NCBI RefSeq assembly: GCF_900188245.1
Contig: NZ_FZOK01000004.1
Location: 62,001-126,000, forward strand
DNA length: 64,000 bases
Source: Belliella buryatensis
Lineage (GTDB): Bacteria; Bacteroidota; Bacteroidia; Cytophagales; Cyclobacteriaceae
Direction: 5' to 3'
The position numbers and the translations under genes are program-made. Positions 27,537 through 36,733 of the stretch are shown here, one piece after another (the stretch's first letter is position 1; each line of letters begins with the position of its first letter). The notes beneath the pieces are model-generated. The model was not told the origin of the DNA, ran no database searches, and saw nothing but the letters and a program-made list of their open reading frames with translations.

Positions 27537-27561
27537 AAGGTGTCTTTTTTAAAAGACACCT
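27537..27561 (-). terminator. Terminator of the YtxH-family gene
   Basis: AGGTGTCTTTT and AAAAGACACCT form an 11-bp stem with a 2-base loop. On the minus strand a run of seven T residues follows. It lies 24 bases after the stop codon. Confidence 0.8.
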
Positions 27562-27585
27562 CCATAAAAACTTTTTAATTCGATT

Positions 27586-27843
27586 TTACTTTGTCAATTT
27601 CTCAGCTTCGGCTTTCGCCTTCTTAGCCAACTTATCAACTTCCTTACCAGCTTCTGATACTTTGCTATTAAGACTATCGATAAACTCATTGACTTTACCA
27701 TTCACATCATCAAGATAAGCACTTCCTTTCTTGCCTAATTTTTTTCTTGTATTGACACCCTTATCAGGAGCAATCAAAATACCAACCTGTACACCGACTG
27801 CAGCACCAAGTAGTGCTCCTAAAAGAAATTTTGTAGAACTCAT
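27586..27843 (-). CDS. YtxH domain-containing small membrane-anchored protein
   Basis: An 85-residue protein with an N-terminal membrane helix (residues about 5-27, LLGALLGAAVGVQVGILIAP) directly followed by the conserved PDKGVNTRKKL motif of YtxH/GvpP-like proteins. The C-terminal 50 residues are highly charged and Lys/Glu/Ala-rich, forming an amphipathic helix (EAGKEVDKLAKKAKAEAEKL). Such proteins are found in general-stress regulons of several bacteria, but their function is unclear. It is single, with a hairpin terminator behind it. Confidence 0.8.
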   Translation of the reverse strand: MSSTKFLLGALLGAAVGVQVGILIAPDKGVNTRKKLGKKGSAYLDDVNGKVNEFIDSLNSKVSEAGKEVDKLAKKAKAEAEKLTK

Positions 27844-27963
27844 ATCATTATTTGTTTTGAGTGAAAAGAAAATTAAAAGCGGTCTGCAAGATCTTTTTCC
27901 TGCTAAATGACCATATTAAAACAAACGAAAACTATGCCACAAAGTTCCTTGTCTAGCATTTCT

Positions 27964-29055
27964 TTATTTGATGGTACTTTTCACTACGATAGTTCTCACA
28001 GGGTTGACGGGGTCATTGGAAAAAATCGTAATATGCTTATGATCTATCCCTCTCCTACCATTAGGATCGAAAGTAAATTCTAAGTCTGTTGATTCATTGG
28101 GTTGAATAAGTAAAGACTCCAAATTGATCAATACACAATCACAATTACCCACTACCTTCCTGATTTGTAATGGTTCGGCTCCTTGATTGGTTAGTTTGAT
28201 CTTCCTTTTGATGATTTGATTGGCTCGGATATCCTTGAGATCAATGTCTACTTCTTGAATCCCCAATCGCGGAACTACTTGCACCATACTCTTTGGAATG
28301 GGTTCAAAATACTCAAAAATATTTGCCAGCAATTTAATTGAAATTGGTTCATCCTTCCCTTCAAAATTCAAAATCAAGTCATCTGATACAAAACCAAAAT
28401 CAGCCCTAACAGCTCCATCATAAAAAATTTCAATTAAGCCTCTTTGATCTGGGCCTATTACTTCTGGGAATAAGCTCAAATCAGTAAAATCACTGTTTTC
28501 AGCATTTGATACCAGTCTGAGACTATCGACTCCGAAATTATAAATCTCCACCAATTTTTTCTTTGGTTCATTGGTGTAAACATTCCCCATATTGATAGCT
28601 GGGAGTCTAAAGCCAACATTGTTTACTTGGTGTGCATAAGCAGCTATCAAATCATCTGGAAAGGGAATATTATTCCCTTGAAGGTAAAGCGTATCTCCAT
28701 AGATGTCTTGGTTAGCTCTGACCACAATCAACTTCGTAAAGGGACCTCCCCTATGGTCAGGCTCATAACTGATCTTTATACTTCCTACTTTACTCTGAAG
28801 AATAGTATCCTGAGAAAACTCCACTGTGGCACAACCACAATCTGTGATCACATCAGAAATCAGGATCAGTGAATCTGTTTGATTCAACCCCAAAAACTCC
28901 ACTTCGATTTTCCCATTTTCCTCGAAAACTGTTCCTATATCTATTGTTCTATTTTCCCAAAACAAAAGCTGACGCTCAATCACCTGTGCTTCAATGGGCA
29001 ATCCATTGATCAGTAAGAAGAAAGCGAAAAGCAGATAAAACTTATGTGTATTCAT
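27964..29055 (-). CDS. DUF1573 domain-containing exported protein
   Basis: The chosen start at 29055 gives MNTHKFYLLFAFFLLINGLP, a signal peptide ending near IEAQ; an ATG six codons upstream is also possible. The mature part has two repeats of the DUF1573 Ig-like fold. Each has conserved cysteines, ITDCGCATVEF in the first and VGNCDCVLINL in the second, and the second ends in the pattern FDPNGRRGIDHKHITIFSND. It is predicted to be periplasmic or surface-exposed. DUF1573 proteins occur widely in Bacteroidota, but no activity is known. The gene is divergent from trpS. Confidence 0.85.
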   Translation of the reverse strand: MNTHKFYLLFAFFLLINGLPIEAQVIERQLLFWENRTIDIGTVFEENGKIEVEFLGLNQTDSLILISDVITDCGCATVEFSQDTILQSKVGSIKISYEPDHRGGPFTKLIVVRANQDIYGDTLYLQGNNIPFPDDLIAAYAHQVNNVGFRLPAINMGNVYTNEPKKKLVEIYNFGVDSLRLVSNAENSDFTDLSLFPEVIGPDQRGLIEIFYDGAVRADFGFVSDDLILNFEGKDEPISIKLLANIFEYFEPIPKSMVQVVPRLGIQEVDIDLKDIRANQIIKRKIKLTNQGAEPLQIRKVVGNCDCVLINLESLLIQPNESTDLEFTFDPNGRRGIDHKHITIFSNDPVNPVRTIVVKSTIK

Positions 29056-29126
29056 GGAGGCAAATAACGGCAAAATTCACACGAATTGTACCCATATTTA
29101 TTTAATTTGCGCCAAAATTCTTAGAA

Positions 29127-30098
29127 ATGGCTAGAGTATTGACAGGTATACAAAGTTCGGGCAGGCCTCACCTAGGCAATATACTCGGGGCAATCGTCCC
29201 TGCTATCGAACTCACAAAAAAAGAAAAAGGAGAGTCTTTTATATTTATTGCTGATTTTCATTCTCTCACTACCATCAAAGATGGAGCGCTGAGAAAGGAA
29301 AACACCTTGGCAGTAGCAGCAGCTTGGTTAGCTTTTGGCTTGGATATTTCCAAAACAGTTTTTTATAGACAGTCACAAATTCCCGAAGTTGCTGAGTTGA
29401 CCTGGTATTTGAGCTGCTTCACTCCTTTTCCTATGTTGGCTAATGCTCATAGCTTCAAAGATAAGTCTGATAGGCTAGCGGATGTAAATGCTGGACTTTT
29501 TACTTATCCAGTATTGATGGCTGCGGATATTTTGCTCTACAGTGCCAATTTGGTCCCTGTCGGAAAAGATCAATTGCAACATTTGGAAATTACCAGAGAC
29601 ATTGCGAGCACGGTAAATAGGCAATTAGAAGCAGAAATATTTACCATTCCAGAAGCTAGAATTAGTGAATCTGTGATGATCATTCCTGGGACCGATGGCC
29701 AAAAGATGAGCAAGTCTTATAATAATTACATAGATATCTTTCTTCCAGAAAAGCAATTGAAGAAAAATATCAATAGCATCGTCACAGACAGCACACCTCT
29801 AGAGGAGCCAAAAGACCCTGATACATGTAATGTCTATAAGTTGTATAGCTTGATAACAGATGAAAAGGCTACTTTGGCATTAAGAGAAAAATACCTTGCT
29901 GGTAATTTTGGTTATGGTCATGCTAAGAAGGAGTTTCTAGACCTAATCCTCAGCAAATATCAAAAAGAAAGAGAAGCTTTCGATTATTACATGTCCAATC
30001 CAAAAGAATTGGAAGCGAAATTGGCAGCAGGTGAAGCTAAGGCTAGAACTGAAGCCCAAAAAATCTTAAGGCAAATTAGGGAGAAATTAGGTTTCTAA
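29127..30098 (+). CDS. trpS: Tryptophan--tRNA ligase
   Basis: A 323-residue class I aminoacyl-tRNA synthetase that charges tRNA-Trp. The HIGH-type signature is HLGN at residues 16-19 and the KMSKS loop is GQKMSKSYNN near residue 195. The sequence FIFIADFHSLTTIKDG and the C-terminal helical region are those of bacterial TrpRS. Length is typical. It ends in a strong hairpin terminator and starts 71 bases from the divergent DUF1573 gene. It lies about 3 kb from the tryptophan dioxygenase gene but with other genes between. Confidence 0.96.
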   Translation: MARVLTGIQSSGRPHLGNILGAIVPAIELTKKEKGESFIFIADFHSLTTIKDGALRKENTLAVAAAWLAFGLDISKTVFYRQSQIPEVAELTWYLSCFTPFPMLANAHSFKDKSDRLADVNAGLFTYPVLMAADILLYSANLVPVGKDQLQHLEITRDIASTVNRQLEAEIFTIPEARISESVMIIPGTDGQKMSKSYNNYIDIFLPEKQLKKNINSIVTDSTPLEEPKDPDTCNVYKLYSLITDEKATLALREKYLAGNFGYGHAKKEFLDLILSKYQKEREAFDYYMSNPKELEAKLAAGEAKARTEAQKILRQIREKLGF

Positions 30099-30100
30099 TC

Positions 30101-30140
30101 AATAATGCCTGAAGTAAATCGCTTCAGGCATTATTTATTT
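30101..30140 (+). terminator. Rho-independent terminator of trpS
   Basis: AATAATGCCTGAAG and CTTCAGGCATTATT form a perfect 14-bp stem with a 7-base loop, followed by TTATTT, three bases after the stop codon. Confidence 0.85.
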
Positions 30141-30233
30141 GGTGAAGGTTTACAATTGATTAACTATTGAATGACCCTTCACTAATCACAAATTAACTCA
30201 ATTACTGTTATCCAAATAACCTAATAACTAAAC

Positions 30234-30656
30234 CTATCTAGCTCTCCAAAGATCTTTAAGAGAAACACCATTGATCTGCATAACAAATCTCGTAGGGTTA
30301 GGAATGATTACGATTCTTACATCTTGGTTTTCAAATTGATCGGACTCTACGGGAACTCCTTGAGGACCCTTTACCTCGTAAGAGATCACACCATTTGCAT
30401 CTGGTAACATAGGCACGTAAGCGTTAGCCAAATAAGCAGATGGTAACAACACATCATTGTCAGACTGAAGCAATTTGTATATTTTCTCTAATTCGGCTTC
30501 TAATTCATCTCCATACTCTTCATTGAAATCGTCTTCCAAATCATGAAGTTCTTCTTCAATATCATCGTAGCGCTCATCTGCATAAGTGATTTTACTCAAC
30601 TCAATTCTTTTCTCCACTATGGCGGTGAGGTCTTGGTCTAATTTCTTTAAATCCAT
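30234..30656 (-). CDS. Conserved-looking acidic hypothetical protein
   Basis: A 140-residue cytoplasmic protein that I do not recognise. The N-terminal half is a strongly acidic helical region (DDIEEELHDLEDDFNEEYGD) likely to form a coiled coil. The C-terminal half is beta-rich with a Pro/Gly-containing sequence (YEVKGPQGVPVES) and ends IPNPTRFVMQINGVSLKDLW. There is no signal or membrane segment. It is flanked by trpS (convergent) and a FAS1-like lipoprotein gene (divergent). The start ATG at 30656 is followed by protein-like sequence at once. Confidence 0.6.
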   Translation of the reverse strand: MDLKKLDQDLTAIVEKRIELSKITYADERYDDIEEELHDLEDDFNEEYGDELEAELEKIYKLLQSDNDVLLPSAYLANAYVPMLPDANGVISYEVKGPQGVPVESDQFENQDVRIVIIPNPTRFVMQINGVSLKDLWRAR

Positions 30657-30909
30657 TGATAATTCTTGTTTTCCAATTAAAATACGAAGGTATTGATTCT
30701 GATTAGCGTTTCCAAAGATTGAGCGGATTAAGGATAATCTTGTGACTGAAACACATTGAAGTTATCAAATTATTTACTTTTTTAAGTAAATCTCCCTAAA
30801 AACAAAGGATAATTTGGTGTTTTCACAAAATATTTTGATGAAATATTTTTTGAAATGCATTTTTGTATTATCTTTCATCAGTTTTATTACTATCAAATCC
30901 ATTTGAATA

Positions 30910-31560
30910 ATGCACAACACCCTAACCAAAAGACTCAGAGCCGGGATGGCTTTGGTCTTTGCCGCTGTGATTGCGGTCACGTTCTCCTGTACATCAGTTG
31001 AAGAACAACCTACACTAGATGAAAATGCACTTTTTAAGAAGGCATTTTTGGAAGAACTAGAAAACCTCCAATTCCCAACTGATCCAAATGCCAGGGCCGG
31101 AAATGCTATGCCTTCCTTGCAGGTGACATTGGCAGCTCTAAGAGCGACTGATAATTGGGTTCCCGCCGTAAAAGACAGAGCAACGGTATTTATAGCAACT
31201 GATGAGGCCTATAAATCTTTAGAGATAACCCCAAGAAATGTAAACCAAAACCTTGATTTGGTAATGGCCGCCATTGGTAATCAAGTGATCTCTGGAAAGA
31301 AATTTTCGGGTAATCAATTACTCGAAATTCAAGGTGAAGCAAATTTACTTTCAATGATCCCAATTAATCCAGAAGATCTTAATCCGATTTATTTAGATAC
31401 AAAACTCTTCGTATTAGAAGGAGGTGAAGGTAAATATATCCTGAAAGATTCTTTTGGTCAAACTGCTAACATCATCAGAACAGATTTCAAAGCAACAAAA
31501 AGTGTGACTCACTTCATTGACAAGGTATTATTTCCTTTTCCTGAAAGTTCCGAAGAGTAA
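30910..31560 (+). CDS. FAS1 (fasciclin)-like lipoprotein
   Basis: A 216-residue exported lipoprotein with lipobox VTFSC after a hydrophobic leader (about residues 12-27). The mature region has the two hallmarks of FAS1 domains: ATVFIATDEAYKSL (H1-like) and a C-terminal HFIDKVLFPFP matching the family's VIDKVLLP ending. The stretch between them (LDLVMAAIGNQVISGKKF) follows the LxxLLxYHVVPGK pattern. FAS1 proteins bind cell-surface or matrix components. It is divergent from the acidic hypothetical gene and terminated by a hairpin. Confidence 0.75.
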   Translation: MHNTLTKRLRAGMALVFAAVIAVTFSCTSVEEQPTLDENALFKKAFLEELENLQFPTDPNARAGNAMPSLQVTLAALRATDNWVPAVKDRATVFIATDEAYKSLEITPRNVNQNLDLVMAAIGNQVISGKKFSGNQLLEIQGEANLLSMIPINPEDLNPIYLDTKLFVLEGGEGKYILKDSFGQTANIIRTDFKATKSVTHFIDKVLFPFPESSEE

Positions 31561-31576
31561 ACTTGAATAAATTTGC

Positions 31577-31613
31577 AAAAAGCCCAGTGGATATTTCCAA
31601 CTGGGCTTTTTTA
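31577..31613. terminator. Terminator between convergent FAS1-like and fadD genes
   Basis: AAAAAGCCCAGT and ACTGGGCTTTTT form a 12-bp stem with an 11-base loop and T-runs on both strands. It starts 17 bases after the FAS1-like gene and could serve both directions. Confidence 0.85.
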
Positions 31614-31690
31614 TTTTCAAGAATACGCATATCCGATGTCCAATCGAACAATAATATTAATATGTATAACAACTTTTATACTGATATCCC

Positions 31691-31742
31691 CTTAAACTTA
31701 GTTTAAGTGTTGCTGTTGACCGTTGACCGTTGACTGTTGGCA
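31691..31742. repeat. Palindrome and heptanucleotide repeats abutting the fadD stop codon
   Basis: At 31691-31707 a perfect 7-bp palindrome CTTAAAC-tta-GTTTAAG occurs. It is followed at 31715-31742 by four heptamers: GTTGACC, GTTGACC, GTTGACT, GTTGGCA. They end two bases from the fadD stop codon. The 7-base period is shared with the runs at 18253 and 27386. Confidence 0.65.
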
Positions 31743-31744
31743 GC

Positions 31745-33424
31745 TTACATCAAAGTCTTCTCGTGATTTTCTTTGATCTTTCTTCTTAATATCTTCCCTA
31801 CATTGGTCTTGGGTAGCTCGTCAGCAAAATAGACTTCACGAGGTACTTTATAATTGGTCAGGTTTTCCTTGGTATAAGTGATGATTTCTTCTTCTGTGAT
31901 GGATTTATCTTTAGGTACCACATAGGCCACCACTTTTTCTGTAGACTTATCATCTGGCATGCCTATTACTCCTACTTCCAATACTTTTGGATGCGAAGCG
32001 ATTACATTTTCTACTTCATTCGGATAGACATTGAATCCAGAGACAAGGATCATTTCCTTCTTCCGATCTACGATTTTCACAAATCCATCTTCGTCAATAA
32101 CTGCAATATCACCAGTCTTGAACCAATCTCCATCCATGACTTTCTCGGTCTCGTCAGGTCTATTCCAATAGCCCTTCATGACTTGAGGTCCTTGAATACA
32201 CAATTCCCCCTTTTCACCAACTCCCAAGACTTTTCCATCATCATCTATGACCTTGACATTGGTGTGTGGAAGAGGAACACCAATGGTTCCAATTCTCTCT
32301 GTACCATCTATCGCATTGCAAGTCGCTACAGGAGAGGTCTCCGTTAACCCATAACCCTCTGCAAGTGGAGTGCCAGTCACTTTTTGCCATTTTTCTGCTG
32401 TAGCTTTTTGTACAGCCATTCCTCCTCCTACAGCGATCTTCAGAGAAGAAAAATCAAGCTTAGTGAATGCATCTTGATTTAATAATCCATTGAAAAGTGT
32501 ATTTACGCCAGTGAATACAGTGAATTTATGCTTGGACAATTCTTTGATGAATCCAGGCATATCTCTTGGATTGGTGATCAATACATTGTGAGCGCCAATC
32601 TTCATCATTGCAAGACAATTTACAGTCAAAGCAAAAATATGATACAGTGGCAGAGCTGTGATGACTATTTCCTCTCTTTCTTTTAGCTTAGGTTTCATCC
32701 ATGCCGAGATCTGTTGCATATTGGCTACGATATTACCGTGAGTCAATTCTGCACCTTTGGATACGCCTGTGGTACCACCTGTATACTGTAAATAAGCTGC
32801 ATCTCCCAAGGTCATTTCTTCTCTTTTGAAACTTGCAGGATTGGCTGCTGACATGACTTGCTTCCATTTGATTGCTTTTGGCAAGTTAAAGGCAGGCACC
32901 ATTTTTTTGATGTACTTTACTACAAAATTCACAATACCACCTTTTAAGCCTCCAAGCATATCTCCTAGTTCTGTAACTATGACATGTTTTGCAGAGATGT
33001 CCTTTTGAATTTTTTCTAAATTAAAAGCAAAATTGGCCAGTATCACAATTGCATCAGCGCCAGCATCATTGAACTGATGCTTCATTTCGCTGGCTGTATA
33101 CAGTGGATTGGTATTCACCACCACCATACCCGCTCTCAATATACCAAACATGGCTACAGGATATTGTAGACAATTTGGCATTTGAATGGCCACGCGATCA
33201 CCTTTTTTCATCTTCAGATTGTTCTGAAGATAAGCTGCAAAGGTTTTTGAAAGTTGGTCAACTTCATTGAATGTAATGGTCTTGCCCATGCATTCATAAG
33301 CAATTGAATTACCATATTTTTTGACACTTTCTTCAAAGAGATCTACAACTGAGGAATAGGCTTTGACATCAATATCCTTATCAACTGCTGAAGGATAAAA
33401 TTTGTACCAAGGAAAATCTTGCAT
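31745..33424 (-). CDS. fadD: Long-chain fatty acid--CoA ligase
   Basis: A 559-residue ANL-superfamily adenylate-forming enzyme that activates fatty acids for beta-oxidation. The AMP-binding P-loop is YTGGTTGVSKGAELTH, followed by EGYGLTETSP, and WFKTGDIAVIDEDGFVKIVDRKKEMI. The C-terminal domain carries the catalytic Lys in TNVGKILRRKI. Length and the N-terminus (DFPWYKFYP) fit long-chain ligases. The stop codon is next to a heptad-repeat run. The gene is preceded by an acyl-CoA dehydrogenase gene but separated from it by a terminator. Confidence 0.93.
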   Translation of the reverse strand: MQDFPWYKFYPSAVDKDIDVKAYSSVVDLFEESVKKYGNSIAYECMGKTITFNEVDQLSKTFAAYLQNNLKMKKGDRVAIQMPNCLQYPVAMFGILRAGMVVVNTNPLYTASEMKHQFNDAGADAIVILANFAFNLEKIQKDISAKHVIVTELGDMLGGLKGGIVNFVVKYIKKMVPAFNLPKAIKWKQVMSAANPASFKREEMTLGDAAYLQYTGGTTGVSKGAELTHGNIVANMQQISAWMKPKLKEREEIVITALPLYHIFALTVNCLAMMKIGAHNVLITNPRDMPGFIKELSKHKFTVFTGVNTLFNGLLNQDAFTKLDFSSLKIAVGGGMAVQKATAEKWQKVTGTPLAEGYGLTETSPVATCNAIDGTERIGTIGVPLPHTNVKVIDDDGKVLGVGEKGELCIQGPQVMKGYWNRPDETEKVMDGDWFKTGDIAVIDEDGFVKIVDRKKEMILVSGFNVYPNEVENVIASHPKVLEVGVIGMPDDKSTEKVVAYVVPKDKSITEEEIITYTKENLTNYKVPREVYFADELPKTNVGKILRRKIKENHEKTLM

Positions 33425-33564
33425 AAGTTATCTTATATTTTGGGTCAATGAATGATTAAAACATTTCAACCTAGATTATGCATCAGGGTTCGAAATAGAA
33501 ACTCAAATGCATATTTTGGGTTTAACTACTAAATATAAAAGAATTATGCTTCTCAGAAAAAATT

Positions 33565-33597
33565 AAAGCCACTTTGCAACAAACAAAGTGGCTTTTT
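33565..33597 (-). terminator. Terminator after the acyl-CoA dehydrogenase gene
   Basis: AAAGCCACTTTG and CAAAGTGGCTTT form a perfect 12-bp stem with a 7-base loop. The T-run on the minus strand is short and interrupted. Confidence 0.8.
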
Positions 33598-33617
33598 CAT
33601 AGCTAAATCTATATTGA

Positions 33618-34775
33618 TCAACTCAAGATCTTTCTAGCGATTAATTCTTTCATAATTTCATTGGTGCCAGCATAGATACGCTGCACACGAGCATCAGCGT
33701 AAGCCCTAGCTACTGGATATTCCCACATATACCCATACCCACCATGCAGTTGTACACATTCGTCCGCTACTTCACATTGTAATTCTGTCATTGTGTATTT
33801 GGCAGCAGAGGCCATTGCAGAATCTACTTTTTTATCATTGTGCAAGAGCACCAATTGATCCATGTAGATCCTGGCCATTTCTAATTTGGCAGACATTTCT
33901 GCCAATTTGAATCTGGTATTTTGAAAGTCCGCAACCGTCTTACCGAATGCAGGTCTTTGCTTCACATAATCAATCGTCGCTTGATAGGTACTCTCTGCCA
34001 ATGCCAAGGCTGCAAGGGCTACCACCAACCGTTCTTGCGCAAGTTCTGTCATCAAGTATTTGAAACCCTCTCCAACTTTACCAAGAAGATTTTCCTTAGG
34101 GACTTTCACATCTTCGAAAAACAATTCACAGGTATCTTGAGCATGCAAACCAACTTTTTCGAAAGGAACCCCCTTACTGAATCCCTCCATGGTAGTATCT
34201 ACCAAAAACAAACTGATACCTTTTGCACCTAAGCTCGAGTCTGTCTTGGCTGCAACCACGACCAAATCACAAAGATAGCCGTTGGTGATAAAAGTTTTGG
34301 AACCATTGATCAAGTAATGATCTCCCATATCTTGTGCAGTGGCCTTGATATTTTGTAAATCACTTCCGGCACCAGGCTCGGTCATGGCGACAGCCGAGAT
34401 TATCTCTCCAGAAATCATCTCAGGAATGTATTTGCTTTTAGCAGTCTCTGTTCCATAGTGATGAACGTACGGGAATACAATCTCGCTATGCAAAGGATAA
34501 CCGATCGCAGGCCCAGAACATCCACTTAATCCAAGTTCTTCAATAAATAAGGCAGCATACCTGAAATCTTCAATACCCATACCTCCAAACTCTTCTGGAG
34601 CAGAGAGACATAAAAAACCGTTTTCACCTAATCCTTTCCAAGACTCTTTGGATACCATTTTATTTTTTTCCCACTCTGCATTACGGGGAGTGATTTCTTT
34701 GGCTATGTAATCTCTTACAGACTGTCTGAACATTTCATGTTCTTCAGTAAATATCGTTCTTGGCAATCCTTGCAT
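33618..34775 (-). CDS. Acyl-CoA dehydrogenase
   Basis: A 385-residue FAD enzyme catalysing the alpha,beta-dehydrogenation of acyl-CoA in beta-oxidation. The family signatures are AVAMTEPGAGSDLQNIKAT and QLHGGYGYMWEYPVARAYAD. The C-terminal catalytic Glu lies in YAGTNEIMKELIAR. The chain starts at MQGLPRTIFTEEHEMFRQSV. It is closest to the long-chain or short-branched acyl-CoA dehydrogenase group, but chain-length preference cannot be read. It is upstream of fadD in the same direction, with an intervening terminator, so the two are probably separately transcribed. Confidence 0.92.
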   Translation of the reverse strand: MQGLPRTIFTEEHEMFRQSVRDYIAKEITPRNAEWEKNKMVSKESWKGLGENGFLCLSAPEEFGGMGIEDFRYAALFIEELGLSGCSGPAIGYPLHSEIVFPYVHHYGTETAKSKYIPEMISGEIISAVAMTEPGAGSDLQNIKATAQDMGDHYLINGSKTFITNGYLCDLVVVAAKTDSSLGAKGISLFLVDTTMEGFSKGVPFEKVGLHAQDTCELFFEDVKVPKENLLGKVGEGFKYLMTELAQERLVVALAALALAESTYQATIDYVKQRPAFGKTVADFQNTRFKLAEMSAKLEMARIYMDQLVLLHNDKKVDSAMASAAKYTMTELQCEVADECVQLHGGYGYMWEYPVARAYADARVQRIYAGTNEIMKELIARKILS

Positions 34776-35006
34776 GTTATTATTGGGTTAATTCTGATTC
34801 AATTCAAAAGCGAGTTCGAATATACCAATATTCTAAGCTCCTACAAATAGTAATCACTTTTAGAATATTTTGTTTCATCAATAAAAATAACTCCAAACCA
34901 AATTTTCAACCATTGCAAAAGATTTCTCCTAATTAACATGAAGTGAAATTTGAATTTGCAATTATGGAATTTGAAAAAAATTGAGTTTTGAAAAACCCTA
35001 CAAATA

Positions 35007-35046
35007 CAAAAGCGGGAGATTTTTCAACCTCCCGCTTTTGTTTTTT
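35007..35046 (-). terminator. Terminator of the M28-family peptidase gene
   Basis: CAAAAGCGGGAG and CTCCCGCTTTTG form a perfect 12-bp stem with a 10-base loop, starting 5 bases from the stop codon. Confidence 0.8.
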
Positions 35047-36583
35047 AATTCCAAGGCTTCCTTGGTAATTTTTGGTCTCTTTGTGCTGTATTGTAGACCA
35101 TTGCTGCTACTATAATTGCAGCCTGAGTCATATCACCTTGTTGCATTCTTTCATATAGATCCATATTGGTATGGTATCCTCTACCATAGTCGATTGGATC
35201 TTGTATAAACTGAAAGCCAGGTACCCCCACAGCATCAAATGCTACGTGATCTGTAGAGCCGGTATTTCTTCTAGTAATGGTTTTTGCTCCCATTTCATGA
35301 AAGGGCTCAAACCATTTTTCAAATACGGGAACCAATTGATCATTTCCTTCCAAATAAATGCCTCTGATTTTTCCAGAACCATTATCTACATTGTAATAAG
35401 CAGAAATTTTATCCCACTCACCTTTTTTATCTTTGGTCTGTCTATCTGCTACGTACTTCTGTACATATCCTCTAGAACCATAAAGCCCTTGCTCTTCCTC
35501 ACCCCAAAGCGCAATTCTAATAGTTCTTTTTGGCTGCACGCCAAGAGTTTTTAATATTCTGATAGCTTCCATCATCACAGCTACACCAGCAGCGTTATCA
35601 TTAGCACCAGTCCCTGCGTGCCAGCTATCCAAATGTGCACCAAGCATCACTAATTCAGGCTTAAGCGTTTTATCGGTACCTGGGATTTCGGCCAATACAT
35701 TATAACCTTTGTAATCATCATCTAGCCATTCCACTTCAATTTCAGCATCGATGGTAACTTTATGACCATTCTTGATCAATCTCTCAATTCTTCCAAAATG
35801 CTCCAATGCGATCTCCATTTCTGGCATCGTTTTTCTCTTGTCTGTACTGTAAGAACCTGCTCTAGTATGGAATACAGTTCCGAAGTTACCTCTAGTACCC
35901 GTAAGTCTAAGGGCAATTCCTTCTTCCATCAAAAACTCATTTACTTTTGCATCCAAGGCTCTTGCTACTCTCATTTGCTCCAATTGCTGTGGAGTCCATC
36001 TTGCTCCACCGCCACCACCAATAGAAATTACTTTTCTAGCTTCAAGTTCTTCATCAGTAAGCCTTCTCGCTTCTGCTTCAAAAGCTGGGGAAGTAGATAA
36101 TGTAGTTGGTACAATGATCACTTTACCTGCTAGCTTACCTTTGTATTTTTCAAGATCAGCTTCCGACTGAATATCTACCAAAACTACTTCTGAAGATACC
36201 AGCCCATTTGTTCCGTCTGTCCAAGCCTTTGGATGGCCAATGATAGATGCATAGTAAGGGTCTTTCATGGCTATGTAAGATTTCTTCACGTCCCATCCTC
36301 TACCAAAATCTCCGTAAGAGTCAATGCGTACATTTTCTAATCCCCACTCTTTAAATTTGTCTGCTGTCCACTGACGTGCTCTTCTTAGGTTAGTTGAGCC
36401 AGAAAGTCTAGGGCCCATTAAGTCAGTAAGATGAAAAGAAAGGTCTTGAATTTGAGAATTTCTCAAACCTTCATTTTTGATTTTGTACATCATTTCTAGG
36501 TCTATTTGCTCCTGTGCTATAGAAGTAGATGACCATACAAATAATGCTAATACAAGTAATGAAAATTGGTGTTTTAGCCTCAT
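35045..36583 (-). CDS. Secreted M28-family zinc aminopeptidase/carboxypeptidase with PA domain
   Basis: A 512-residue exported protein with a signal peptide (residues 1 to about 23). A protease-associated (PA) domain lies around residues 110-200, interrupted by a glycine-rich stretch (SIGGGGGARW). The co-catalytic zinc site is visible as GAHLDSWHAGTGANDNAAG (His, Asp), EEEQGLYGS (general-base Glu and ligand) and NTGSTDHVAFDAVG (C-terminal His ligand). These features match M28 metallopeptidases such as plasma glutamate carboxypeptidase-like proteins. Likely periplasmic peptide degradation. The gene is monocistronic. Confidence 0.93.
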   Translation of the reverse strand: MRLKHQFSLLVLALFVWSSTSIAQEQIDLEMMYKIKNEGLRNSQIQDLSFHLTDLMGPRLSGSTNLRRARQWTADKFKEWGLENVRIDSYGDFGRGWDVKKSYIAMKDPYYASIIGHPKAWTDGTNGLVSSEVVLVDIQSEADLEKYKGKLAGKVIIVPTTLSTSPAFEAEARRLTDEELEARKVISIGGGGGARWTPQQLEQMRVARALDAKVNEFLMEEGIALRLTGTRGNFGTVFHTRAGSYSTDKRKTMPEMEIALEHFGRIERLIKNGHKVTIDAEIEVEWLDDDYKGYNVLAEIPGTDKTLKPELVMLGAHLDSWHAGTGANDNAAGVAVMMEAIRILKTLGVQPKRTIRIALWGEEEQGLYGSRGYVQKYVADRQTKDKKGEWDKISAYYNVDNGSGKIRGIYLEGNDQLVPVFEKWFEPFHEMGAKTITRRNTGSTDHVAFDAVGVPGFQFIQDPIDYGRGYHTNMDLYERMQQGDMTQAAIIVAAMVYNTAQRDQKLPRKPWN

Positions 36584-36688
36584 TGCTGATTAATTTTTGA
36601 TTTATACTGGGATTGTTTTTGAATAATTGAATTTCAAAAATGTAAAAAAAATCACCATCAAAATAACCGTCAGTGTAAAAAAATTAAA

Positions 36689-36724
36689 CAAAAAAGGTCT
36701 CGGATGACTCCAAGACCTTATTTT
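36689..36724 (-). terminator. Terminator of the DUF3244-like gene
   Basis: AAGGTCT pairs with AGACCTT, with an inner GGA/TCC pairing. It is followed on the minus strand by a run of T residues and lies 10 bases after the stop codon. Confidence 0.65.
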
Positions 36725-36733
36725 GGGTGGCAG

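Noticed and set aside
33470-33510. tRNA-like GGTTCGAA sequence in a gap
   Set aside because: The surrounding bases cannot be folded into an acceptor stem and anticodon arm; no tRNA gene is present here.
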